From NCBI RefSeq assembly GCF_040436345.1, contig NC_133227.1, positions 23,310,671 to 23,374,670 of the forward strand: a DNA stretch of 64,000 nt, in the 5' to 3' direction. The translations under genes and the position numbers were made by a program. Position 1 is the stretch's first letter. Each line of letters opens with the position of its first letter. The notes under the pieces are model-generated. The model ran no database searches. It was not told the origin of the DNA and worked only from the letters and a program-made list of their open reading frames with translations. Positions 1 to 47,383 of this stretch are shown here, one piece after another. The DNA is from Pagrus major (Eukaryota > Chordata > Actinopteri > Spariformes > Sparidae).

Positions 1-928
1 GAGAAATATTCAAACTAATATTCTTTTCAAGACCATAAACACCAAGAAAATTACAGAGCCAGAAAAAATAAGAGAGAGCTTTAAAAAAAAAAGAGTTTAA
101 CAGCAACAAACACAGATGTATGCCCTTTTCTTTGTGAGCTGATGCTCAATAAAATTGGTAAAAGTTTGTTGTTGAAGTGAACAGTTTTGGTTCCATGAAT
201 CATGCGACACTATATTTATTAAAACCTTTGTTTTCTGTGTCTTCCAAAGGTAGGAGGTCACTGGCATCAGACTGTGGGAGTTAGAAAAACAACTTTCAAC
301 ATGCAGGAGTGACGTACAGGTGAGACACCTGTAGATCAGCTGAGTGTGATGTCAGAGCTGCTCTGTCTGTTTTAAATTTAAATTCCACAGCGACTCAAAG
401 CAGCAGAGCTAGAGATAGTTTTACCCACAATGCAACGCTCCCTCTGACAGTTTGGTGGGAGATTAGGGTGTGTTATGCTAGTAGCAGCTACATTACATAT
501 ATACAATGTATTTGTATTGTTTTCATTGTTCATTTATTTGTCATTTTACCACACAAGGTTGTCCAATGAAATGCAAGTTGTAGTCCTTTTAGGCTACACA
601 CAAACAAAAATCTATATTTTTTTATATTGGAGTGTTAAAGAGTCCATCAGAGCTCTCACCGGCGATAAAATGGTTGATATCCGATCCGATCCGATCCGTG
701 CTCTGGGTCAGGAGAACAGCCCGTAGAAAAAGGTCCAGGCTGGCGGGGATGACGTTTATGATGTGCTGGAGACACACACACACACCCACACACACACAGA
801 ACACAGTTCATCTCTTGTATCCATAAATAAGAGATGAACTGTGATTTCCATGTTTACTGAGCCCTGATTGGTTGCACACATTGGCAGCAACTCAGCGTGT
901 GACATCACAGTTTGATGTGTGTCTAGAG
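1..928. other. Upstream flank, no gene recognised
   Basis: AT-rich sequence with a GATCC tandem tract (about 680-698) and a CA run (773-797). Short open frames here look fortuitous. Confidence 0.5.
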
Positions 929-1983
929 CCCTGTTCAGACCTGGTATCAACATCCGTCCTGAGGGATCCGATCACAAGTGGTCAGCTCTAACTACAGGTG
1001 GGAATGGCACCAAGACACATTGAGGATGTATTTGAGATCTGATCACCCAGACCTCGTTTGGAGGTCTTTGTGAAACAGCCACAGCAAATTCTAAATCATT
1101 TATTCCTTCTTGTAAATTCGGCATTAAATGCAATACGTTAAGTTGTTTCTGTCCCTGTAAAAAGTGTCACTTTGTTGTGGCAACAGCAGCGACTTGAGGC
1201 TTACCTGCCAACACTAAGGAGCTGTCTGAACACTGTTTCACCTGATTTCATCATGTTCTGTAAATCTACAAAAATAGACATTTTCATTTATGTAAACAGG
1301 TCAACAGGTTTTTACAAATGCAGTAAACAGTAACCAATACACTACATCTTTGTCGCGTGTGGAGAAAGTCCCCAGACTCCCTTAAGAAAATGCTTAATTT
1401 TGTGAGTTGTTGAGCGAGGGGAAACTTTAAAAACATTGTGAAACACTGTCTATGACAAATTCGTAATCATTCATGCTTTCTCGTAAATTCGGCATTAAAT
1501 GTAATACTTTGAGTATTACTAACTTCCTTGTCAGTTAGTCATGCATTGCTGTTTCAGCCTGTTTATGTCTTACCTGCCAACATTGAGCAGCTGTTTAAAC
1601 ACACAGTTTCAACTGATTTCACCATTTTCAATAAATAGGCTTAAATAGACATTTTATTGATGTAAACGGGTACATTTTTACGAATAACGTAAACAATAAC
1701 CAATATAGGCTTCTTCTTTGTTGTTGGTGGAGAAAGTCCCCAGACTCCCTTAAAAAAAAGCTCAATTTTGTGAGTTGTTGAGTTAGGAGAGACTTTATAA
1801 ACATTGTGAAATGCTGTCTCTTTTCTTAATTCTTAATTTTATGGGCCTTCTTGTAAATTTCTTTATTTGTACATTTGCACCAGCAAAGCACATGTTTATT
1901 ACACATCACTGACAGGCTTCGAGATGTCCACTTGCGATCGGATCACTCAGGACGGATGTTAAAACCAGGTCTGAACAGTCCCA
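929..1983. mobile_element. Non-autonomous DNA transposon (MITE-like) with 58-bp terminal inverted repeats
   Basis: The left end (931-988) and the reverse complement of the right end (1922-1979) both read CTGTTCAGACCTGGT, then AACATCCGTCCTGAG, then GATCCGATC, with only a few mismatches over about 58 bp. No transposase is visible inside. The interior holds two diverged tandem copies of about 380 bp (about 1065-1445 and 1446-1830), sharing TTACCTGCCAACA and GGAGAAAGTCCCCAGACTCC. The superfamily is not assigned because the target duplication is unclear. Confidence 0.75.
1065..1830. repeat. Two diverged tandem copies inside the MITE
   Basis: Shared blocks in the same order: GTAAATTCGGCATTAAATG (1114 and 1484 areas), TTACCTGCCAACA (1201 and 1570), GGAGAAAGTCCCCAGACTCC (1361 and 1730), and TTTTGTGAGTTGTTGAG. 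The spacing is about 370 bp. Confidence 0.8.
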
Positions 1984-4113
1984 AAGTAGTCAAATCTTTC
2001 ACTCCAGTCAACCCTGTAACTTGCAACCTGGAACTTGACGCTGAATCTGGACCTGTCTGGCTGCCCTCATGCCTCTTACACATTGAGTTCCTTCTCTTCA
2101 GACTGTTTTTTTACTGCTGCTTGCAAGCTTATGTAAGCTGAACAGTTCCTGTGTGCCAGCCTGACGCTGTTCAAAGGAGCCTTTAAAGAACTCGAAATCC
2201 TCCACGACCTCGCGTCAGATGTTTGGTATTCAACACATGTAGAAATGGAAAACAAGACTCTACTGGATTTACTGACCATTCAACAGTTAGCTTAGCATTA
2301 GCCTCAGTGACTGCACACAGATCTGCAGACCTCAGCTGCACAAAACCTCTAAATCTGAACAAAACCAGGTGACTGCTGAAGGTAACTCACATGTTGCTAT
2401 TGTTAGCATGCTCAACCCTTCCATGACGTCTGCAAACACATCACAACACGGCAGTAGATGAGTGACATAATCAGTGACATCACTGTGGTCGTGCAGCACT
2501 GAAGCTGAGACAGCGGCAGAGCTGTGATTGGCTGAAAACTGTGATGAATTGAATTTAAAGTCGTGTTGGAAAGACTCCTCTTGGCTGCCCACAGGAAATA
2601 CTTTCCTGTTTATTTTCTTCTTCGGTGGTCGACTCGCATTCCTCCCTCACCCGAGATCGGTTGGCTGAGATCCCCAAGGACACACTCGGATTGGGTGACT
2701 GGATTCAGTCTTCTCTTTTTCTTTGGAGGAAAGAGAGAGAGAGAGAGAAAAAAAAGCCAAAATCCCCCTGTGAAAACACACACGTACACGTGCGCGCACA
2801 CACACACAGAGGAATGTGTTCAGGTCTGTTTGAACCATCGCAGCTTCAAATGATTCAACAGATTTAACAGACTGTTTCTGTTGAACTGACTTCAGACTTC
2901 AGAGTGTCTGAAGCATCCAGCAGTTGTCAGTGACAGATTAAAAACAGGATGGTCAAAGAGTTTTAGTCCAGAAACTCCGGATCCCTCATTTCTGATGCAC
3001 AAAAGTTGCTTTTATAAATTAGACATGCAGACACTTTGACGCACTTTGATGTTTGGATTGCAGTTTTGACAAGTTTGTTTTGTGACCTTACTTCCACTCC
3101 ACTACATTTCAAATATTGAAGCATGCATTGCACTTTTACTCCTTTACATGTATTTGATAACTTTAGTTACCAGTTACTTTGTAGATTGCACGCTGCTTAT
3201 GGTGGCCGTATATAGAATGGCCGAGAATGGGTGAAACAGTAAGACACATGGGAGTCAAAACTCAGCGCTAACATTATTTTTATTCGTGAATTCAGCTGTC
3301 TGTCATTAGGGGATAAAAACATAATGACTGACTGCGTTGTATGTCAGCCAAACAGTGTGTAAGTCACTATCCATAACACCCATAACATAAAATACAAATT
3401 ATTTTTATTCATGAACTCAAATGTCTGTCATTACGAAGGAAACAATGGCCCTGTTTGGTTTTTTTTGTTTTGTTTTATCATAACTGTCGCAATGTGCCCC
3501 GGCAGCAGCTGTTTCAATTCATGGCTCCACTCCAACATACAACAGCCATAATTCACGTAGGATCAAACTGCTGTAGCCAATGCAGAGCCAGTTGCAGGGT
3601 GACACCAACAAAAATTTCAGTCAGTATTTCATGTTTTATTAGGCTATAACGGATCGAAACTCTTCTATTTCGGGACCGTTCCAAATTTTTCAGGATGTCT
3701 GGTCACATCTGGTAGCACAACCGTGAGAAAAAATAGTAAATAAACTAAATAACAAACTTTTTACAACACCCTCTGGCTTACCCCCATTCAAGCGGATCAA
3801 TGACCCAACACAGTGGGCAGACATCTTTGAACTAAACTCATTAAACACTGAGAGGTCTGTTTATATGGGCATCAGGTCACTGTTCTACTTTTACAGCATC
3901 ACATCTTTGATGAATTAGCTAACTTTAACTTTCACTATTTATCATCTAATCATAACCCAGCACAGTGGTTCTTAACATTTTAAAGCTGAGACACTCCTTA
4001 AAGTGCCAAAATGAAAAAAGTTATATGCAGCATCACTGATGAAAGACAGACCAGCTCATCCTCTGCTGGTTGGAGTGAAACTTTTAATTGTTGTTGTTGT
4101 TGTTGTTTGTCAG
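1984..4113. other. 5' flank of pdgfrb, no coding region recognised
   Basis: There is a CA/GT-type run at 2775-2808 and a dispersed-repeat fragment near 3085-3195. The pdgfrb promoter and any noncoding first exon should lie here or further upstream, since a splice acceptor (GTTTGTCAG) ends at 4113, only 15 bp before the start codon. I could not identify the promoter itself. Confidence 0.5.
3085..3195. repeat. Fragment of a common teleost dispersed repeat (TACTTTTACTCC type)
   Basis: The motifs ACTTCCACTCCACTACATTT and CACTTTTACTCCTTTACATG followed by TTACTTTGTAGATT recur at about 15060, 15440, 19020, 37850, 54420 and 54660. The family was recognised from memory of fish genomes and its class is uncertain. 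Confidence 0.5.
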
Positions 4114-4128
4114 GATCATCGGCCAATA

Positions 4129-13989
<9,861 letters not shown>

Positions 13990-15024
13990 AGAGTTCAGCT
14001 GCCTTTCAGACCGGATGGAGGGTTTAATTAATAATGAGGTATCTGGCAGATTCATCCATCCAGGCAACGCAGAGGGCTGTAATACCCTTTGATATCTGCC
14101 ACAGCTGGAGCATTCATTCATAAAAGGAGGACATCATCACCAGACAGTGCCGAGGTTCTGCTGAGCAAGGCAGTGAATATTGGGGTTATTTTACCCCCAG
14201 TGTTGACTGTAAGGCTGCCAAAGGAAATATGTTTTCTTTTAAATGTTTTTTAAATCACGTTTGTTTCAATATTCCTGTTGAAATGATACAGAGTTATGTT
14301 TACAGTAAACTGCGCAGATTTATAACTATAATATTCAGTTTTATATTCTTCACGTATTCATATTATTCTGTAGTGTCTGTATTATGTATGAACTATTATC
14401 TGCTTTGTGTTTATTCAAACTGCTCTGAATCATCTCAGAACTAAAGCTCTTTATCTAAATAAATATCAAAATAAAATTCAGTAGTTCATCTCTTTGTTTT
14501 TTATGTCAAACTCCAGTCAAGCTTCACTTTTATTGTTTTCATCAGTGATCAAAACATTTTGTTTTCTCAGAAGTGGCCTTACGGAAGAGGAATGGGGCTA
14601 TTTATCTATTTAAATCAGAATTCTGAGGGGTTTTTTTTCTCCAAATTCTGCCTCATGAGAACAAAAATATCAATTCTGAGAAAAGGAAAAAAAAGGGATC
14701 TCTGTCACTCCAACAGGAGGTGGTGTTTCACTCAGTTGGGTTTCCGGTGGCTCCGCCCCGACTCCGATCTGTCTGACTGTGCCACCGTCGGACAGTGCTT
14801 TTTTTATACTTCTGTTGTAATGTGGAACTTCAGAAAAAGTGCTGAATGTCAGAAAAAAAATGTTTCTTCAGACAGAAACTCAAACTGACTCACTTTAAGT
14901 TTTTCTTCCTCTTTTTTTCTTTGGAAGTTCAAAAACATCAAGTTTGAATAAACTGACGATCAGCTGAAAAAACTTGTTTAAATTTACTCCTTCAAATAAT
15001 AGAAATCACAGATTCATCGGCAGG

Positions 15025-15545
15025 AGAGGAATGTAACAAAAGTACATTTACTTGAGTTGAGGTTCTTACTGTATTTGAGTATTTCCATTTTATGTAACTT
15101 TCTACTTCTACTCAACTACATCTGAAAGGCAAATGTACTTTTTTACTCCACTTCAATACTTAATTACTTACTTAACAGGTCACAATTTTACTTCCCCTCT
15201 AGACGTCTATCTCCAGATGTGTTGATGTTGAATGTTTGTGATAAACTGAAGGATGAAGTGCTTCATTATAAGTTGAGAAAAGTCTCCTCCTTAAGTTAAA
15301 TAAACTGTTTTAAAACCCCTCTAGGATTCGCTGGACGACGCAACGCAAAACTTGAAACAGGCTGTTTTGAACCATGAAAAGTTGACCTTTTCTGAGACAC
15401 GTTGTTCTCACAGGCAGTCATGTAATGTATTGAAGTACCTTACTTAAACACAATCTTTAGGTACTTGTACTTTATTAAGTATTTCCATTTTCAGCAACGT
15501 TATACTTCCACTCTCTACATTTTGGAGGGATAAATTGTACTTTTT
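15025..15545. repeat. Two fragments of a teleost dispersed repeat
   Basis: TACATTTACTTGAGTTGAGG and TGAGTATTTCCATTTTATG at 15044-15105, then TACTTGTACTTTATTAAGTA and TTTCCATTTTCAGCAACG at 15462-15500, are typical of the family listed at 3085. Confidence 0.5.
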
Positions 15546-16166
15546 ATTGTACTATAGAAGAAAACTTGAAACTATTGATTGAGATCATAAACTCATCAGG
15601 AAACTGAGATAATAAATCAAGTGATGATTAGGGTCGCTTTTTCATAAGCTTACATACAATCTGACTTCTTTTTGAAACCAGAGGAGTCACCCCCTGCTGG
15701 CCATTTGGAAGAATGCAGGTTTAAGGCACCTGCTCCATCCATATTGTCAACGGTAGGAAACTTTGAAGTACGATGACATCAGCATTCGTCATCCTGCCTG
15801 TGAAGCTCTGATTGGCCGGTAGTTTCTCCAAACAGGTGACCAGATGTTAATGAACAGCACACCTGTCAATCTCGACCAAAAACCACAGGAAGACTTCACT
15901 TTTTTGACCGGTTTCAAAATAAAACAAATCAATGTGTTGAGTCTGATCTCGATGAAAGAAAGAGCTGATGACATCACAACGTCTGCGATGCACTTTGATT
16001 TCGTTTGATTTATTTGAAGTATTTCACGATTTTTATCAGGCAGTAAGAGTCTGAAAGCAGCACGAAGCCTGCTTCACTTTCTTCTCTTGCTTCCCTCAGA
16101 GCACAGGGTGGTGTCTTGTCAGGTGGAGGGTGGGTGGTGTGGGTGGAGTGTAGCCGCTGTTGACAC

Positions 16167-16175
16167 AGAGGAAGT
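16167..16175 (+). promoter_or_regulatory. PU.1/ETS-type site upstream of the csf1r start
   Basis: AGAGGAAGT, 51 bp upstream of the csf1r ATG at 16226, matches the PU.1 core. Mammalian Csf1r is known to use a TATA-less PU.1-dependent myeloid promoter, and no TATA box is evident here. Function is inferred. Confidence 0.45.
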
Positions 16176-16225
16176 TTGGCTCCTTCAGTTTGACTTCAAC
16201 AGTCACCAGAGACAGAAAGAGAAAG

Positions 16226-32122
<15,897 letters not shown>

Positions 32123-34117
32123 TCCTCCCTCCCAGTCGAACTGTGTTTCAGTTTCTCATGTTGTTTCCACTGTCCGTTCAAAATGAAACCTTTATTCAAA
32201 CATTCAGTGTGAACAACCTGAAAACACCTCAACTGTCAACAAAGATGTTGATGAAGGTTCTCAGTCATTCAGGTCATGGTACTTCTAAGGTGCTAATACG
32301 TAGGCAAGTGCCTTGTTTCAATTTCTTGAAGACAAAGTTACAACTGTGTCAACAAAGATAAAACTTTCCTGGACCACAAACCAAACTCTGTGTCATTTTC
32401 TTTAAAAAAAAAAAAAGTTATGGGGGTGCTATGCCAAAGTATTGTTTTTTTATTTACATAATCTCAGATTTTGTTTATTCATGCAACATTTGTTCTCTGT
32501 ACATTAAAACCTTAGTAAGATGTCTTTCTTATTCTAAATGTACCTTTTATTGGGCTTATTGTAAAGATAGATCTGAATCAGCTTCATAAAACCACACCTA
32601 TGCAGTTGCAGCACAATATGACCTTTTATTGATGTCAGTAAAGGTCATAAATTCTACAGAGCAAATGATCTTAAAGGTCAGATTTCAAATTAAAATTCAG
32701 GCACAGAAGCAGAGACTAACACTGACTGGATCAGTCTGATCAGGTCTGAACTTTGATTTCAGCAACTTGAAGAGAAGTTTTATTTTGTTTTTTTACACTT
32801 TAAATTTCATTGTTTAATCTTTTTGAATCTACACGTTCTGCTCTGTGATTGATCTGAAGTTTGATTTTTATTTTTTGTATTTTTGCTGTCACTTTTGTAA
32901 AAAAGAATTTAAAAATAAAAAATAAATTCAAACTAACAAAAGAGCGAGATTGTTTTCACATTCACCTGCTGAAGGAGACTCATCACAAGACATAAAGACG
33001 TATATACACAGATTATGTTTTTTTTCAATGAGAGAAGAATTGGACATATGTTTATCATTTATAATCAGTTTATTATGTATGACACACACTATAATGAAGT
33101 TGTTAGCAGATTAAAGTGTTTCTGAATGTTTTTGTTATCATATAACTCATGTGGACAAACATACAGAGGCTGCTGTGTAACCAGATAATGAATGGTAATG
33201 TATTAAAACACAGCTACATTAGCAGGATATATTTTCTTCCCCTGTCAACTATCTAAACATTACACAAAAATTGAATTTCAATGAATGTTGGATGATAGAC
33301 TGCACATCACTTGTCACGTAAGTGCAGAAGCGTTGGGGCCACATAAAGTCCAGCACCTGGCAGGTTTATTGTTGCTGGACTTTGGAGTCTAATAAACAAG
33401 GAACATTTATGTAGTTGAGCCTGTTTATCTGGCAACATTAACCTTTACCGAGCGGATGAGGCAGGTAACATTTGATCCACACATCTCTTCTCAGGTCTCA
33501 GGTCGTGTCTCAGTTCTTGACTCTAAGGAATAATCAAATCTTTTTTGGGTTTTTGTTCACATTATAATATGAATCGTGTGTCAGGAGTTTATCTCATCTG
33601 ACTTGTTGCTCCATCAGCAAAAACAACGAATGATTATCAGTAACTGTATTAAACAGCGTCTGTGAGCCATTAGTCATTTTCAGCTCGATAAAAGCTGATC
33701 GTGATCCGATTAAGAGTCCAAGAGGACAAACAGTGAAGTAAACAGGTGAAGCAGAAAAGAGACAGAGTAGCTGCTCTGAAGTCTGCAGCAGGTAAACTCA
33801 AACAGGTGAGTCTGTTTCTGACAGGAAGTACAAGCTGAAGTTACCTTTCATGGTTTAAGAGAGGTAATATTTAAAAATGAAGGTCAGATTATGTTTGTTT
33901 GTGAAGGTGAAGTGTACAATTATCGTTCTAGTTCAGAGCGTTTGAATGTTTGGAGTGATTTAATATACAGTCAGCTGTTGATATTAAAAGTGAGGCAGAT
34001 TTTTATGATTGTAATCGTTCTGTTCACACTGAACACGAACGGATCACAACAGGAAGTTTATGGATCATGGACTGATTTATTGATTGGTGTATTGATTGAT
34101 TCTGTGTTGCAGTCAAT
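32123..34117. other. csf1r 3' UTR and csf1r-tmprss15 spacer
   Basis: Likely csf1r polyadenylation signals (AATAAA) lie at about 32914-32925. A noncoding tmprss15 exon probably ends at 33805 (AACAG|GTGAGT) and joins the acceptor at 34112. No other gene is seen. Confidence 0.55.
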
Positions 34118-45317
<11,200 letters not shown>

Positions 45318-45528
45318 GTCCTTGACTGTTAATATATTTGATAGATAAATATTATTTTAACTGATGAAGATGAAGTTTAAAAGCTTCCTCACTCTGATAT
45401 TGAGGCCTGAAACTCTCAGTAAGCAATAACCAAATGTTATTTGATTGTTTTTCAATTATGAATTTTTAATAAAATACTTTTAAAAAAAAAGTGTATTCAT
45501 TTCTGGTACTCAGGTGTTCTCTATTGTA

Positions 45529-45608
45529 TTTCTTCTTCTTCTTCTTCTTCTTCTTCTTCTTCTTCTTCTTCTTCTTCCTGTTCTTCTTCTTCTTCTTCTT
45601 CTTCTTCT
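45529..45608. repeat. (TTC)n microsatellite
   Basis: About 25 TTC units with one CTG interruption, just 3' of tmprss15. Confidence 0.95.
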
Positions 45609-46486
45609 ACAGACTAACAACAGACTTTATGTTTTGCTCCATAGGTCTTGAATTATACGTCTCTTTCCTGGATTCTGTGGATCCAAACCAATCTATCCAT
45701 ACGAGCCACACCGATTTGAGCCTGGAAAGCATTTCTGCCATTTTGAATTTTGTCCAAAGTTGTTTGCTATTCCTCCTAAACATTTTGAGCAATCGGCATC
45801 AAAATCAGCACATAACATATGTGGACCAATTTAGAAATAAAAATGCTTTTTCCGATTTTGTGATATTCCATATGGCTTTGAAATTAAACACTTTTAAAAC
45901 TGTGTCTGAATTTTACATAGACGCTCATAAATCAAAATTGGCTTAAAGGACCAGTGTGTAGGTTTTGGTCTGTGGATATTGCTCTATATGTCTGTTTTTT
46001 ATTTTAAATCCTGTCAAACCTTCAGGTTTTATTCACAGCTGAAAGCTGCCTTTATCTCGCTGCAGGTGAAGCTGTAGCAGCATCATATGTTTAAATAGTC
46101 ATTATTCTCCTGTTTGTCCTGTGTCATTTTGATGCCTCTAATTGGGAGAAAGTGCTTAATAAAGCATATCCTGTGTATGGCTAAGCGTACGTAACATCAT
46201 CTGATGATACAACATTTCTGGAGGGTGATCAAGCTTCCCCAGCTCTCTTCTTCTCTAAAACTGTACATTGTGCCTTTATTGTTTCACCTCTATCCATAAT
46301 AATAAGTGCAATAGTTATTTAATAGTTACTTTATTTCATAAGAAATCAGAAGTATTGATTAGATGTCTATATAATATTTTGTATGTTTTATATCATATAT
46401 TTGCATTATTTTATGTTTGATTTTTTAAAAACAAGAAGGTGGATGTCGAGTTATTATGAACAAACTGTTGTCGGATCAGATTTTCT

Positions 46487-46500
46487 CCAGCAGGGGGCGG
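46487..46500 (+). promoter_or_regulatory. CTCF-like core motif upstream of ttc1
   Basis: CCAGCAGGGGGCGG fits the CTCF core consensus closely. It lies between tmprss15 and the ttc1 promoter. Binding is inferred. Confidence 0.4.
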
Positions 46501-46539
46501 AAATGAAGTGTAACAGACTTAAAAGCGCCAGAAGAAGAA

Positions 46540-46603
46540 ACGGGTCAAATACCCGGAAGTGATATGACGGAGCGGATCCTCGCAGGCTAACCGGTGTTAG
46601 CAG
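46540..46603 (+). promoter_or_regulatory. ttc1 promoter and noncoding first exon
   Basis: An ETS-type site ACCCGGAAGTGA (46551-46562) is followed by CGGAGCGG and a donor CAG|GTACGA ending at 46603. That fits a TATA-less housekeeping promoter whose exon 1 joins the acceptor at 47374. Confidence 0.45.
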
Positions 46604-47383
46604 GTACGAATATAAATCATCTCGTTTTTAATGTTTTATTAGTTTAATGTTCAATAAATTGTCTAGTTGATGACCTCACACTGACATGTGACGTATCAGA
46701 CGGTTGACAACATGATTACAGTCCGGAGCTGACTGCTAGCCTAGCTGTTAGCAGTTAGCTGTGTGTTCGCAGTTAGCTGTTTACAGTATTAGCTCCGTCA
46801 CAGAAGCTTCAAATGTTTCTGTGAAGGAACAAATCAAACTGTGTGTTACTTTTTGCAGTTTTTCTGACGGCCTCTGTCAAAGTGTCAGTTCAGAACTTCC
46901 ATTTAAAAACTGCTGATTTAACGCCGCAGCTGGAACATTCTAGACCTGATACAGATCATTTCGTTTTTATTAATTTCATGGACTTAATATAGAGTTGACT
47001 TTCATTATAATAATACCTGAAGTTGTGGTCTGGTTTTTGTAATTTGAGCTGTCAAAACATTGACTATTAGGTCCAATTTTGTCTCTTTTAATAATTTCTT
47101 TAATAAGAAAACATAAATTATACTCTCTAATATAATCTACAGTTCTAATTTAAAACCTGTCGCCTCTGATGAATGAATTCCTGTAGGCTGTAACTGGGAA
47201 ACTGGAAATGTTTGTTGTCATAGAAATATATCATAAGATTGTGACACAGTAACCTTCAGTGTTTATAAACTATTACTGGTGATGTTAAACCGACAAGATG
47301 GTGCTACGGTGATGACAACAGGAACTGCATCAGAGCCAAAGAACTTTAACCTTTAACTTTATTTTGTGTCGCAGAGCTTTAAT

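Larger units (their letters stand above)
13990..16225. other. pdgfrb 3' UTR and pdgfrb-csf1r spacer
   Basis: The pdgfrb 3' UTR probably ends after AATAAA at 14458-14463 or 14470-14475. The spacer holds two fragments of the TACTTTTACTCC repeat (about 15025-15190 and 15425-15545) and a third fish repeat at about 15660-15760 with CCCCCTGCTGGCC and GAATGCAGGTTTAAGGCAC. No additional gene is seen. The csf1r promoter should lie in the last few hundred bases. Confidence 0.6.
45318..47374. other. tmprss15 3' UTR, spacer and ttc1 promoter
   Basis: (TTC)n lies at 45529-45608. A fish dispersed repeat starts about 45944 (TTAAAGGACCAGTGTGTAGG). A CTCF-like motif is at 46487-46500, and the ttc1 promoter with a noncoding exon lies around 46500-46603. 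Intron 1 of ttc1 follows. No other gene is seen. Confidence 0.55.
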
